DNA of 64,000 bases from Scytalidium lignicola (taxonomy: Eukaryota; Ascomycota; Leotiomycetes). The position numbers and the translations under genes are program-made. Shown here piece by piece: positions 29,904 through 40,917 of the stretch. Where the stretch lies: NCBI GenBank assembly GCA_002812745.2, contig NCSJ02000184.1, forward strand, positions 20,449 through 84,448, read 5' to 3'. The notes below the pieces were generated by a model. The model saw only the letters and a program-made list of their open reading frames with translations, ran no database searches and had not been told where the DNA came from. Position 1 is the stretch's first letter. Every line of letters starts with the position of its first letter.

Positions 29904-30641
29904 CTATTGGAATACTCGGCATGGGTAACTGCCTTGAATTAGCACCTCAGTTCAAATATGATAGGAATTTTGCTTACCTCGCGGGATACGCTTGTTCGGG
30001 TGTTAAATTGTACTTGTCTGCGCCAACCTTCAAGCTCGCACTACTGGGCAAAGGGGGTAAGCCATCCCTCCCAAGTGCTCCCAAAACATCAATCTTCTCC
30101 TTCTTGAAATAAGCTGCAAGTCCTTCCTCGCCACCCTTCTTAGCCTCCACTAGAGCCGTCTCTCCAGCAGCACCAATCAACTCCTTCTTGGGGGCGCTCT
30201 CGCTGCCTACTGTCAACAGGCTAACAACATCACCTTGGCTCACGAAGGAGAGGCGAGGATATGACCTCCGGCTATCACGCTTCCAGTATGGGTTATCAGC
30301 GATATCACCAGCGGGAACGGTAACAGGGTCGGTGTATGCGAATGGGTCGTTGGCTCCTGGTGTTGGGTTACGGAATTGGGGATTGTAAGGAACACCATTG
30401 GATCGGTTTGGATCGACAGCGAAGGCGCGGCGGATTCTTTCCCAAACACCGCGAGACTGGAGAGTATATTTCTGTCCTCTGGGGTTAGTTCTGGTATTCG
30501 AGGTGAAGCTGCATGATGAGATTGTATCTTGTAGAATGGATGTCGAACGGTTGCGGGCAAATTGAACCACTGGCTTACCTTTGACACGGGAATCACCCGT
30601 GGCACAGCTGTTGCAGCTTTAGCAACAGTTTGTGAAGACAT
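29904..30641 (-). CDS. NADH:ubiquinone oxidoreductase 21.3 kDa subunit (complex I, fungal NUZM-like)
   Basis: Three exons (30641-30579, 30471-29978, 29928-29904) encode 193 aa. The joined product has a short hydroxylated N-terminus (MSSQTVAKAATAVPRVIPVS), then KYTLQSRGVWERIRRAFAVD and PNRSNGVPYNPQFRNPTPGA. The sequence PAGDIADNPYWKRDSRRSYP follows, and it ends in SYPCRVFQ. This pattern matches the fungal-specific 21.3 kDa accessory subunit described in Neurospora complex I. It acts at the mitochondrial inner membrane. The last exon is only 25 nt and is chosen because it restores the conserved SYPCR end. Confidence 0.88.
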
Positions 30642-32043
30642 CGTGTGTCACAATGGAGTGTGCAATCGTTGAAGAGAAAGGTCGTGGGAAGCTCACGTTG
30701 ATCGTCGTCAAAATCCGGGCGTCGTCAACGCTACTGCCATATTCGAAAGTAGCCTGTTTTTCGCGAATTCGGGCCCCGGTGCACGTCTTTCTACAGTGTA
30801 TACTATAGTAAATTAACGTAAAAGACCAATAAGTCAACGAATTAATGCTCTATACATTCGATTTATCACCTGTTGCTTAACTGATCAAACTGACTGATAT
30901 ATATCAAACATTTTAACTTTACATAATTTATTTAATAGCTTTAAACCTTAGCACTTTTCTACTTTAACAACGATACCTATACGATTATTATCACCTTTAA
31001 AGTCTTTTACAAGATTGTTCAATATATCACTTAAAGTATATAACTTTGTATAATCAGTAGATTAAACTTTTAAAAAAATATTAATAGACTTCTATTTCAT
31101 ACTTGTCCNAAAAAAGTATAATAGCAATATCAAAAGCATAAGACTTTACCCAAAAGTTAAAGCTCCCTACCCGGGTCGAACGAGTGACCTTAGGATCTGC
31201 AATCCCACGCTCTACCACTGAGCTAAAGGAGCTTTGTTATTGTTAAGCTAGTACTTATATCACTAAATATTATTTCTATTACTAATTATAGTTAACGCTA
31301 ACCAAGCACGCTTAGGCATATTTATTTGCTTGATCATCGGGATTCATCCCAGTAATTATCGGGCGATGCGTATACTCTGAAGCACAATGACTAGTAATTA
31401 CTTGTACTGCAAGGTTCATTTGCTATTCACTATGCTCATGGGAGAGCTTCAGACCTGTTTAATGGTTCGCGTGAGAAATGTATTTGCTTAGCAAATGTGA
31501 TGCTTGCCCGGGTCACACCTATTACATAAGCATCACTCGCAACCGAAAAATAGGCTCTGTTTTATTTCTCGGTTCAGGTGTTTAATCAATATCGAGTTTC
31601 TGGAACAGTAGCCGAAGTTCCCTTGTAACACTATTGGCAACGTAGACACGATTACTGGTTAGGACTCACTCGGATGGTAAGAGACATATATAAATTTAAT
31701 TTATTCTAGTCTACCATATATTACCCTACAAAGACAGGAGAAATTTCAAGCATCTTAATGTAGACTTTAGACGCGCCAAAGTACACAGTCGCAACCCGTA
31801 AACAATCTCGAGTATCATTTATCAGACCAGGTCGATACAGAGCATATGACTAGCATAATGTTTGCCCAATCCAAGTAAAGTGCACAGCTAGAACAAAAAG
31901 GTATCTTTTCTAGAACCAATGTTTGCCAAAAATTATTGGGCTTGCCAGCTTTTCTGTGTGCTTTGTTTCATTCGGAACTTGAGTTTTGTTTGCCTACATC
32001 GACGGATAAATAGTCGTCCTTGAATATAAGCATCATGCTTGAT
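30642..32043. other. Intergenic region containing tRNA-Cys
   Basis: 1.4 kb, very AT-rich from 30840 to 31140 with one N at 31109. Apart from the tRNA at 31161-31232 no gene is supported. The flanks of tRNA genes often receive insertions, but I could not delimit one here. Confidence 0.5.
31161..31232 (-). tRNA. tRNA-Cys (anticodon GCA)
   Basis: The reverse complement folds as a complete cloverleaf. The acceptor stem is GCTCCTT/AGGGAGC with one G-T pair. The D arm is GCTC/GAGC with loop AGTGGTA, and the anticodon stem is TGGGA/TCCTA with loop TTGCAGA (anticodon GCA). The variable loop is AGGTC and the T arm is ACTCG/CGGGT with loop TTCGACC. The discriminator base is T, as is usual for tRNA-Cys. 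No intron. A and B box promoter elements are intact. Confidence 0.95.
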
Positions 32044-32913
32044 CTACTCTTCAGCTTTCTTGGCATAATCGCTCTCAGGTTCCTTGGTGGCATCAGGAGC
32101 CTGATCGGTAACTTCGGTGGCAGCTACAGCATCCTTGCTTGGCTCGCTGGTTGTTTCGGTGCCATTAACGCCATTGGAAGTTGGTGCGGTCCCATTCTCT
32201 GACTTAGGTTCAGTTTCGGACACAGGTGCAGCAGCCGAAGAATCAGCGCCTTCAATTATCTTCTTAGCAACTTCGACAGTTCCAGCAGGTGATCCTGGCT
32301 GTGCTGCTAGTACTTTTCCGGATTTGTCAATGATAAATACACCTCTAGTTGTGCCGTTGGGTGCTTTCTTCAGGCCAATTGCTGAGATGAGAGTACCGGC
32401 AGTATCGCAGAGAAGAGGATACTGCAACTTCTGCTTCTCCTTGAAGGTTGTGTTCGCCTTTGTTGAGTCCTTTGATAACCCGTAGACGGAAAATCCACTA
32501 GTAGTAAGAGAGGTGTATGAATCTCTGAATAAGCACACCTGATTGGTACCTAGAAAAGGTCAATATATAAAACTCAAAAGGCAAGTACATAAAATGGTAA
32601 ACTAACATCCAGGTGTGGAGGCCTTCGGATATGTGAAGAGAACAACCCCCGCAGTACTTTCATCAACCAAGGTCTTTAGAGTTGTCTTAGTACCATCGTT
32701 TGTCTCAAATTCACCGCCGAAACCTTCAAGTGATATTGTGTTGCCAACAGCTACGGTGGTCGCGTCGGAAGCTGAACTGCCCTTGCCAGCTTTGGAGGTC
32801 GCTGCTTCCTTGACTTTCGCGACAGCTTTTGCGACGCGGCCCTTTTTCTTCGCTGGTGGAGCTGGAGCTGGTTGCTCTACAGGCACCTTCCGCTTTCTTA
32901 GCTCAGGAGCCAT
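32044..32913 (-). CDS. Dot5-like nuclear thiol peroxidase (BCP/PrxQ-type peroxiredoxin)
   Basis: Two exons (32913-32607, 32549-32044) encode 270 aa; the intron splits the peroxidatic Cys codon. The active site reads TYPKASTPGCTNQVCLFRD, with a second Cys five residues after the first, as in atypical 2-Cys BCP/PrxQ enzymes. The N-terminus is Lys/Arg-rich (APELRKRKVPVE, AKKKGRVAKAVAKVKE), consistent with a nuclear localisation signal like yeast Dot5. A Thr/Glu/Ala-rich, probably disordered C-terminal tail of about 70 residues (ending KEPESDYAKKAEE) extends beyond the catalytic domain. Expected reaction: thiol-dependent reduction of H2O2 and alkyl hydroperoxides. Confidence 0.9.
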
Positions 32914-34251
32914 GATATCTGAATTTATCTGACGTCGTGTTTTTCAAGCAATGCGACAACAGATACTTGGGTATGAATTGGCGCTTGCGATTGGCGCAAA
33001 TAAGCTTCGGGGATATTGTTGATATCGACAGAAACGTCAAGAGCACGCGATTTACAGCGACCGGTTTATTCAGATACGCCGAGGAGTCAAGAAATGGATT
33101 TCAGAAGTAAGAGGAAGAAAGGGAGGATGGAATGGAGTTGATATAAGCTGCGCAATCTCGTTGACACGAGTGACTAGAGCTACGAGCCCAGGTCAGGGGA
33201 CTTGCCGCAGAGCTCTCTTTTCCGGCATTGAACAGCTACGGTAGCATTCCTGCAAGCCGCCAGCAAATGAGCGCTCTATCAATAGCCACGAAGAAGCGTC
33301 GAATTACACAAGCGAGTACTCAGCAGGCCGGGGAAGATGGAGTAAGGTAAGGGAGGGGCCTTGTACTGTATGTGGGCCGTCCGCAATACCGTAATCGGAT
33401 CCCTTCTCCCAAGCGCCCAGAAGAATAAATGTTGCGAGTCTGCGAGTCTGGACTCTCCCTCCCTCTTCCAACCTCGCTGGTAACTTTACTGCTAGGAGAA
33501 AGTCGTGGAATCTCGGCCACGAAGGATCTAGTGTTAAGCCTTGCAGAATATTTCGGAATGACAAATAAGAGGAAGAAACTACCCTGCCCTGTCATGTTAA
33601 GCCTCCAGCCTCTCATCTTTGCTTTCCGCCACTGCTGAACCTGCATGACCGGCTCTGATCTCACGCTCTCTACGGCTTCCGTCTGCCGAGTCCTGGATGC
33701 TATTACTAAGGGCGAGCGATCTCCGAGAAGTGGCCGTGCGTATCCCAGATAATTATCACAACTCAGGTTTGTTTAGAGAATACCAATTTCCATAAATAAT
33801 CAATTCTCTTAGATCGGAGGAAATCACATTGAAGATCAGGGTTGCCACACATATTATGATGGAATTACCACAAGAATTGCGTAGTTGAAGTGATGATCTA
33901 CCCGACATACAATTTTGACTCGCTTTTCGAGATCCCGTAGAAGCTCGGCCCCAGACGCTAGTACTAATGCAGGTATTCAAGCGAAGAAAAAAATGGGCAA
34001 ACGGAACTTCTTCGTGCCTTCCGCGCAATTATCTTTTGCTGATGAAATTCTCCCCTATGACTGTATATTATTCCCTTCCAGGACTCCCTTGAGCCCGACA
34101 TCTCTGATAATAGATACGCGAGTCGTTCCAACTCCTGCCTCTCGTCTCTATCCTATCTTTAATTAAGATTAGATCATAGAAAGGTGTTCCCTCACAAGAC
34201 AACATCTTTGGATTATCCACGATAGTCGGAGCGTTCCTCCCTACAGTCATC
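32914..34251. other. Divergent intergenic region
   Basis: 1.3 kb between the peroxiredoxin gene and the PRELI gene. Overlapping short frames at 33304-33664 and 33915-34166 show no family signature and no splice-supported extension. Promoters of both genes are expected here. Confidence 0.45.
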
Positions 34252-34878
34252 ATGAAGGTGTTTTCGAGTGAAGTAACATTCGATTATTCGTGGGAGGAGG
34301 TTTCAACCGCGAATTGGATGAAATATTGTCCATGGAACGAGAAATCAACCCATGTTATCGGCGTCGATACGATATCGCGGCACGTCGACCCCGAAACCGG
34401 TATTGTACGTGCTATGTACTTGTTTGACCTGGGGGCGAATGAATACTAACAATCTTCATAGCTACGGACTGAGCGCCTTATTACTTGCAAGCAGAGTGCT
34501 CCGAAGTGGTTACAATCTCTCATGGGAGGCATGGATACGTCGCTCGTTTTCGAAACTTCATATGTTGACCCGGTTGCGAAGAAAGTCACTATGACATCAC
34601 ATAATATAACATTTTCGAATATAATAAACGTCCAAGAAACAGTTGTGTATCAACCAAGCTCTGCGACGAAGACTCAGTTCGTTCAAGACGCAAAGATCAC
34701 AGCTGTATGTGGAGGCTGGCAAAAACTTAAGAATGCGGTGGAGGAGGCATCTGTGACCCGATTTTCGGAAAACGCACGGAAAGGCAAGGAAGGTTTCGAG
34801 GCAGTCCTTGAAATGAGTCGACGAGTATTCGGCGAAGAAAAAGAGAAGCAACAGATGCTGGAGAAGATTATGGCATAG
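34252..34878 (+). CDS. PRELI/MSF1-domain mitochondrial lipid-transfer protein, Ups2-like
   Basis: Two exons (34252-34404, 34462-34878) encode 189 aa. The PRELI domain fills the protein: MKVFSSEVTFDYSWEEVSTA, then CPWNEKSTHVIGVDTISRHV, ILRTERLITCKQSAPKWLQS and TMTSHNITFSNIINVQETVV. A C-terminal amphipathic helix follows (RFSENARKGKEGFEAVLEMS). Ups proteins with Mdm35 shuttle phospholipid across the intermembrane space. The STHVIxVD and RLITxKQ pattern is closer to Ups2 (phosphatidylserine transfer) than to Ups1, but I cannot exclude Ups3-type function. The 57-bp intron is phase 0. Confidence 0.88.
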
Positions 34879-35377
34879 ACACGATACCCCCCACTTACGA
34901 CCACCCCGAGATGGGACCCGAGCATATATTGGTGTTTGATTCTTAGCGAGCGTTGTTCCTTTGCATTGGGAATGGGTATACAAAAGTCAGTTCTTTTTTT
35001 TTTGGAGTTCTTGGAGTGGTGAAGGAAGAATGCTCAATCTAGCAATCTCGGTCTTGCTTGGTCTCAATCTCCTCAGCTAAACGGTGATTGTGTGTTGTAT
35101 GATTACTGGGAGGCATCGATCTTTTACTACTATTTTAGAGACACTGATGATATCAATACGGAAGAAGATCCGGATTAGACGATTATAGACATGGATAGAG
35201 ACCATCAATAATATCTCCCTTGCACACAAATTTCTCCGGGCGCATTTTAACTCAATTGTAAAAACAAACTACAATGCTGTATGTAGTTCTTGATAATACG
35301 CAAAGCAGTCACTCTTATGATCAGGGACTACAACCTAATTTAATAGTTCGTGGTGTACCGTTCTCACTCCTTGTTCT
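34879..35377. other. Convergent intergenic region
   Basis: 499 bp between the ends of convergent genes. AT-rich, with no gene or repeat seen beyond a T9 run near 34994. Confidence 0.45.
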
Positions 35378-35813
35378 CTAAAATCCCCGCTGCAGCTTAT
35401 TTATACATCTTTGTCTATAATCCAGCACCATGCTTCTGAATTCATCGGTTAATTCCCCCTTCAAGGTCTCGATAGCAAGCCACTCTGCCTCCTGATATCT
35501 CCTGAAGAAATACAATTGTTCAATTGAATGAAGGATAAGTTGCGATTCTGGCTTGGACGGATTATTTATTGGAAGGCAAAGATCTTTCCATAACTACCAG
35601 GATCTGAATTAGCAATATGCATCTAAGTATATGAAACATACAACTTAAATAAGTCTTTTTTACCTCTCCAATCTCCTTCTTCGCCTTGTATTCTGCCTTT
35701 ACCTGCCGAAAGTCCACCTCTGACTGAAAATCGCGTGGCACTTTCACTGTTATATTGTTAGACTCGTCAGAAGAGTCAATATCAATACGAAGGACATCAT
35801 CTTCATTCTCCAT
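35378..35813 (-). CDS. Small conserved-looking protein of unknown function, 121 aa
   Basis: Two exons (35813-35664, 35593-35378) with a 70-bp phase-0 intron. The N-terminus is acidic (MENEDDVLRIDIDSSDESNN). The C-terminal 72 residues are helical with a TPR-like pair: SQLILHSIEQLYFFRRYQEA and EWLAIETLKGE, then MVLDYRQRCINKLQRGF. I do not recognise the family. The intron's acceptor is chosen because only that site opens a frame long enough to end at 35378. It is divergent from the P-loop kinase gene, with 253 bp between start codons. Confidence 0.65.
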
Positions 35814-36066
35814 ATCTGGTTTCTAAAATTATATGCTTCTGCGTTGCGAGCAATTCTAGCAAAATCGTGGTAATAGTAGAATGTCGCTCAAGATTTTCTT
35901 ATCGCGATAAGGTCCCCACGTAGTAGCAGCCCCACCATGACTGACTTGGAACCTCAAGTTGAGAGCAATTAATGAGAAAACAACGTCCCTTCTCCGACTC
36001 GCGAACTCTTCTCTCTATCAACCACGTCACACACACCCCGATATAACAGCATAGGTCTGATACACA

Positions 36067-36869
36067 ATGGATGAACAAGTAAATCGGCTGGTTGAGAAGA
36101 TTTGGGGTAGATTTCCCGCCTCGAAACCCAACGATCTTTGAGGAGCTGACGATTTTCTGGAGTTAAATTCCAAACTATACCACCTTCAGAACGATATCTC
36201 ATATCTGTATCCGGAATACCAGGATCCGGGAAGACAACTCTTGCAGCATCTGTAACAAAGCGCCTCAATGCCATGCAATCTGCTATATATGGCAAAACAT
36301 CCACCTCGCCTGTAGCAGCTTTCGTTCCTATGGACGGATATCACCTTTCACGCGCCCAGTTATCTGCTATGCCAAACCCGCAACATGCACACGACCGCCG
36401 GGGAGCGGAATTTACATTTGATGGAGATCAATACCTAAAGCTTGTAAAAGCAATACGAGAGCCATTAACACCGGCCTCAAAAACACTCTATGCCCCTTCA
36501 TTTGATCACGCCGTAAAAGATCCTAAAGCTGATGATATACCAATTGAACCTACATCAAGAATACTGATATTTGAGGGACTGTATTTGAGTTTGGATAAAG
36601 AACCTTGGAAGAGTGCTGCGGAGCTAATGGACGAGATCTGGTTTGTGGAAGTAGATTTTGAGACTGCGAAGAATAGATTGATTCCTAGACACATAAAGGC
36701 GGGGATTGCAGAGAATGAGGAGGCAGCAGAGAAGAGGGCTAGGGAGAATGATTTGGTTAATGGAGAACAGATTGTCAACAGTAGATTGGAAGTGCACGAG
36801 ATTATAATTAGCAAGGATGATGAGAGTTGGAAGCCCGAAGCTCAAGAGTCCTCGAATGCAGCAATATAA
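36067..36869 (+). CDS. P-loop kinase of the uridine kinase/phosphoribulokinase type (Yfh7-like)
   Basis: Two exons (36067-36106, 36163-36869) encode 248 aa. It begins MDEQVNRLVEKIW and continues KFQTIPPSERYLISV. The Walker A motif is SGIPGSGKTTLA. The AAFVPMDGYHLSRAQLSAMP loop, then RRGAEFTFDGDQYLKLV and SFDHAVKDPKADDIP, are characteristic of the fungal Yfh7 group of small-molecule kinases. A Walker B-like ILIFEGLYLSLD strand and a lid helix (NRLIPRHIKAGIAENEEAAE) follow. The phosphoryl acceptor is unknown. The 56-bp intron uses a GCTGACG branch site. The 3' end is 53 bp from that of the convergent folate-synthase gene. Confidence 0.88.
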
Positions 36870-36922
36870 GAAAGGAAGTACGATAAAAGTATTGGAAAAC
36901 ATTACGGGTATCATAACGAGAA

Positions 36923-38179
36923 CTATCGACTAAGCAGTTGGTTTTGCAACTGCTCAGCATTTCTACACATGCGTAGCACATCAGACACAAGATAGAGACT
37001 CCCGGCAATCACCAAGGGTCCTCCTTTTGCAGTCTCAACTGCCCACTGAAGAGCGTTGGAAATGTTTGAAGTGGAATCAAATTGCTGTGAAGCGTCAACC
37101 CCAACCCTGGACGACGCAGCAAGTATGTCTTGAGGAGCCATGGGTTCTACCCACGGCATTCCCTCGACAGGCCCGAACTGGACTGCTGTCACACAATCTT
37201 CTGGGCGCAGAAGAGGCTTCAAGATATCATCTAGTTCCTTTCCCTTTGATGTGGCTAAAACCCAGACAACTTTGCTAGCTTTGGCCCGAAGATGTTTGTC
37301 CACATACGCCCCAAGAACGTCTGCTGACTGGGCATTATGCGCACCATCAAGGAGAGCGGGCTCTTTCCGACCTGTAACCTGACTGATATCAATTGTTTGT
37401 AATCGACCTGGGAAAACCGTGTCTTTGATTGCCGGTATTAATCGATGAAGAGATGATTCAGCCTTTGTGTATGCTATATGAAATGCAGTATAAGCACAAG
37501 CCAAGTTCTCCCATTGATGAGGCTCGAAGTCATTCTCAGATAGCTCATCAAATAGTGCTGAATCGGTTGAGCTCAGGATCACTTCGGTTCCAATGGCTGC
37601 AGCATAGTCTTTCACAACTTTCTGGACTGAAGGATTATTAGTCCTATCAAGTACGCAAGGAACTCCTGGTCTCATGATGCCAGCTTTTTGCAGAGCTATT
37701 TCCTCAATCGTGTTCCCAAGGAACGATTGATGGTCGACACCAATCTTAGAGATCACAGTGACAGCTTTGTTTTCTAGAACATTTGTAGCATCCAGCCGTC
37801 CACCAAGACCAACCTCGATGACCCCTATTTCGATCTTCTCTCTAGCGAAACATTCAAACGCCGTGGCTGTAAGAAGCTCGAATTCGGATGCCTTGATCAA
37901 TTCATTTTTGTTCCTCTTCTGGACTAGCTTTTCAGCTTCCCGGAATACGCTCTCTTTAACTGGTGTCCCATTGATGTTTATGCAATCCCACTGGTCGATC
38001 AGATGTGGAGATGTATAACGGCCACATAGAACGCCGCTCGTCTGGAGCATAGAAGATAGATAGGCACATATACTTCCCTTTCCATTGGTTCCAGCGACAT
38101 GTATTGCTTTCCAGGACAGTGGGGTATGGCTGATAAGTCGACTTATACGTTGCAAGCCAAGTTCTATCATCTTCGCCAC
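36923..38179 (-). CDS. FOL3: Dihydrofolate synthase (Fol3-like, Mur-ligase family)
   Basis: Single exon, 418 aa. The N-terminal MIELGLQRISRLI and P-loop HVAGTNGKGSICAYLSSMLQ are diagnostic of the FolC family. IEVGLGGRLDATNVLE and the SKIGVDHQSFLGNTIEEIAL magnesium/ATP segment follow. The C-terminal domain has LLDGAHNAQSADVLGAYVD. The enzyme adds glutamate to dihydropteroate. Compactness and the LGLQRI...TPLSWKAIHVAGTNGKGS start favour Fol3 over the longer Met7-type folylpolyglutamate synthase. It converges on the Yfh7-like gene with only 53 bp between stop codons, so 3' UTRs must overlap. Confidence 0.92.
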   Translation of the reverse strand: MAKMIELGLQRISRLISHTPLSWKAIHVAGTNGKGSICAYLSSMLQTSGVLCGRYTSPHLIDQWDCININGTPVKESVFREAEKLVQKRNKNELIKASEFELLTATAFECFAREKIEIGVIEVGLGGRLDATNVLENKAVTVISKIGVDHQSFLGNTIEEIALQKAGIMRPGVPCVLDRTNNPSVQKVVKDYAAAIGTEVILSSTDSALFDELSENDFEPHQWENLACAYTAFHIAYTKAESSLHRLIPAIKDTVFPGRLQTIDISQVTGRKEPALLDGAHNAQSADVLGAYVDKHLRAKASKVVWVLATSKGKELDDILKPLLRPEDCVTAVQFGPVEGMPWVEPMAPQDILAASSRVGVDASQQFDSTSNISNALQWAVETAKGGPLVIAGSLYLVSDVLRMCRNAEQLQNQLLSR

Positions 38180-38590
38180 CGGCCGTTACCCTCGGCGACC
38201 TCATATAAGTTTTTAAGAAGGAATTTTACCGCCGATCCATAGCTCCTCATCAGTCAATACCGCGTTGTCGTGGTGTTACGTGGGAAAATAGCTGTCGTAG
38301 GTAATTGCTTCGGCGTAGTTGTGAGTNAAAAAAAAAGTTCGTGTTTTGTCGATAAGACCAGCCACTTCCAGTCGATGGATCTTCGGACAGGGGTCGGTAA
38401 TCTGTCGTGCATATCAGCAGCCGCTTCTAATACCTCCTCGTTCGTTGACGAGCGTCGATATCCTCCATCAATAGTGTGAATCGCAACCATCCAGAAAAAC
38501 ATCGAAGGGGTGTCTATCATAGTCGCATAATTCTCGCAATCAACTTCTGCGACTTTTTATCAATCGTAGACATCTCATTGCTCTGAAAAA
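38180..38590. promoter_or_regulatory. Divergent promoter region
   Basis: 411 bp between divergent genes, with one N at 38327 before an A run. No motif stands out; both leaders must lie here. Confidence 0.5.
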
Positions 38591-40038
38591 ATGGGGTTGC
38601 CGTATGTTCAGCCGCGTTACCTGGAGAAGTATGCTAATCAGCACGCGCAGATTGTTCATCACACCTATTGAGCCCGAGGTGGTATCGAAAGCTTCAGAGA
38701 AAATCGCTTCAGGATTACGATCTACCATTCGACGTCAACGCCCGGCACGTAGACCATCGCCGCGCGAACATACGCGCTCAGCAATTGAACAGCGCCGCCG
38801 ACGCCTACTCGGCGGGCTTGCTACTACGGGACAATCAAGTCCAGAAGACTATGATGTGGTTTGGGAACATGAACGACGAGCCACACGACCAGGAGCGGAA
38901 GCCAGGACCGACCATGTCACTCTATCGCAAAGCGATCTTGCAGCCATGGAGCGCCCTCCTCTTTCTCGCAATACAGCCGTTCCGGGACATCCTCCCTTAA
39001 GGCATTTTGGAGATATACCACCTTTAGTCCCAGAGTCTCGAGACTTCTCTTCGATCAATGAGCATCAACGAGAGGTTCCGCGCATAATCCAACTTAGAGA
39101 AGAACTTCGACATATTGCGCGAAGAGTGCCGACCCCACCTTATACAGAGACTGACCTTGCGTTTATCGCTCGCTGGAATTCTGATTCTCCCCGGGCCTCT
39201 GCATTAACACCTGGGTTTTCTCCCGCACATCCTACTTCTGGTGAATCGGAATCTCGGTCCCCTGATGAAGTTGACGAACCTAGCGAGTCCTCTTCGCGGC
39301 TACCACCATACACCTCAGATGTAAGTCAAACCCTTTTGTTAGTTTCGGGCTATATCAGCTCTTTATTTGCCATTGCTAAATTGAATCCTGTAGCAACCTG
39401 TAAGATCGCTGGCAAACAGAGTTCAGGCTCTTCAGGCGCTCAATCGTGCTTCTACCCGTGATATGGAGCGGTCACGTCTCCTTATCCGCCAAGCCAGAAC
39501 CCGCCTTGATGGTCTCGGCGACCGAGATCGAAGTTTGAGTCCAGACAATGAATCGACGTGGAATACCCTTCTTACAGGTATCACTCCTGATCCGCAACCC
39601 CCCAGCGCGGGATCGTCATTTGCGTCGTCGTCTGTTGCAAACTCCGCTACAAATTCCTTGCCAGTATCAGCTAGCACATCTATGACGAGCCTGGAGAACT
39701 CAAATGCATCTTCGAGCTTTCATGAGTGTGATATCTCAGATTCGGGGTCTAATACAGACGAGGAGGAAGAGCTATATGGAATAAGTGGATTTACTGACCT
39801 GCGATCTGCCGGAGCATTTGATAGCACACGAAGATCTTACTCCGAGATAGCCTCCGAGTCTTCCTCCCGAGCAGAAAGGATCAGGGGAGCAAGCCATTTG
39901 GGACGAGATACACCTAGCCTAGGTGGCATGCAAAGGATTATCTCCGCCCTTGCTGCGCGAGACGACATTCCAGACGATTGGTGGGCTGGAGCGGGTCTAA
40001 GTCGTAACCTTCGTCGTGAGCCACGACTTGATGAGTGA
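38591..40038 (+). CDS. Fungal protein of unknown function with a DIPDDWWAGAGLSR C-terminus
   Basis: Proposed exons 38591-38601 (11 nt), 38651-39320 and 39394-40038 encode 441 aa. The product begins MGLPLFITPIEPEVVSKASE, followed by an Arg-rich stretch (TIRRQRPARRPSPREHTR). The middle is Pro/Ser-rich with short helices (QREVPRIIQLREELRHIARR; LAFIARWNSDSP; ERSRLLIRQARTRLDGL). An acidic patch (DSGSNTDEEEE) and the C-terminal MQRIISALAARDDIPDDWWA end it. The tiny first exon is supported by a GTATGT donor, a GCTAATC branch site, and exact frame restoration. I recall similar uncharacterised Pezizomycotina proteins starting MGLPLF but no function. Alternative: initiation at a downstream ATG without the first exon. 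Confidence 0.7.
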
Positions 40039-40917
40039 TTTACTTGGGTTTCTTCAACGGCGTTTGAAAAGTTATTATCTGAACTTTGGGCATAACCAAA
40101 TTACGTTTTGGGGGCCATTTTTGATACCACGTTGTACGATAGAGAGCGATAAGGGCCTTCAGTTCTGGGAATATATTTACTTGCACTTAATGCGGCATCT
40201 GTAGCATGGTAGCATGGGAATGGGGAATATATATATTTAAGAATTCATCCGAATTAATGAGGCTTGTTTAGGGATGCACTAGAATATTCTTTGATGTTAG
40301 CAAGGTTATCTGTTGCTCAAGAATGAGTTGAGTGATGTCCTTTAGAGTCCCTTGTCAACTGCAAGATTACTTAACCTTAAATCGATGTCTAAAAAACCAT
40401 TGGTAATAAATAACAAACAATTATTTTATGCCTATAAATACCGTATCTACTACCACTCCTTAGTCAGGTACGCACTTACGGAAATCTAACAATATGCCGA
40501 CTTTAGTTTAGGCTGGCAACTGAATCGCCGAGCCTCAGCCTTACATGCAAGCTACGCGCATCCATGCAGAGAGACCGCTTGACAACTAATCTCCTAGGGC
40601 ATCTTCCAAAACCTGGGTGAGACAGTTGATATTTCTGAACACATGAAAGCCATTGGCTTTGGAATAAATTTCAACAACCAAATACAACAATAACGAACCC
40701 TCGGAACCTCGCGTGCTCTCGAGCAAGGATCTCTCGATAGTGGATATACACTACCCTTGACTATAGCCCTATAACCCCGCGATACTGAACTTGAAACTCG
40801 AGCTTCCTCCGCAGACAACCAGAATCCATGGGTGGAATGAGATCCTCCATCTTTCAGTATACCAGGCCGCCTTTCTTTGTCCTCTAGAAACGCCCAGCTG
40901 GCTCAATCTTAGCCGCC
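40039..40917. other. Intergenic region upstream of sepH
   Basis: 879 bp. It contains the 3' end of the preceding gene and the presumed sepH promoter and leader. No additional gene or repeat was found. Confidence 0.45.

Noticed and set aside
31233..31900. Possible LTR fragment beside tRNA-Cys
   Set aside because: No paired terminal repeats or primer-binding site could be found by eye.
33304..33664. Two overlapping minus-strand frames in the peroxiredoxin/PRELI spacer
   Set aside because: No recognisable motif, no conserved splice sites, and composition typical of non-coding sequence.
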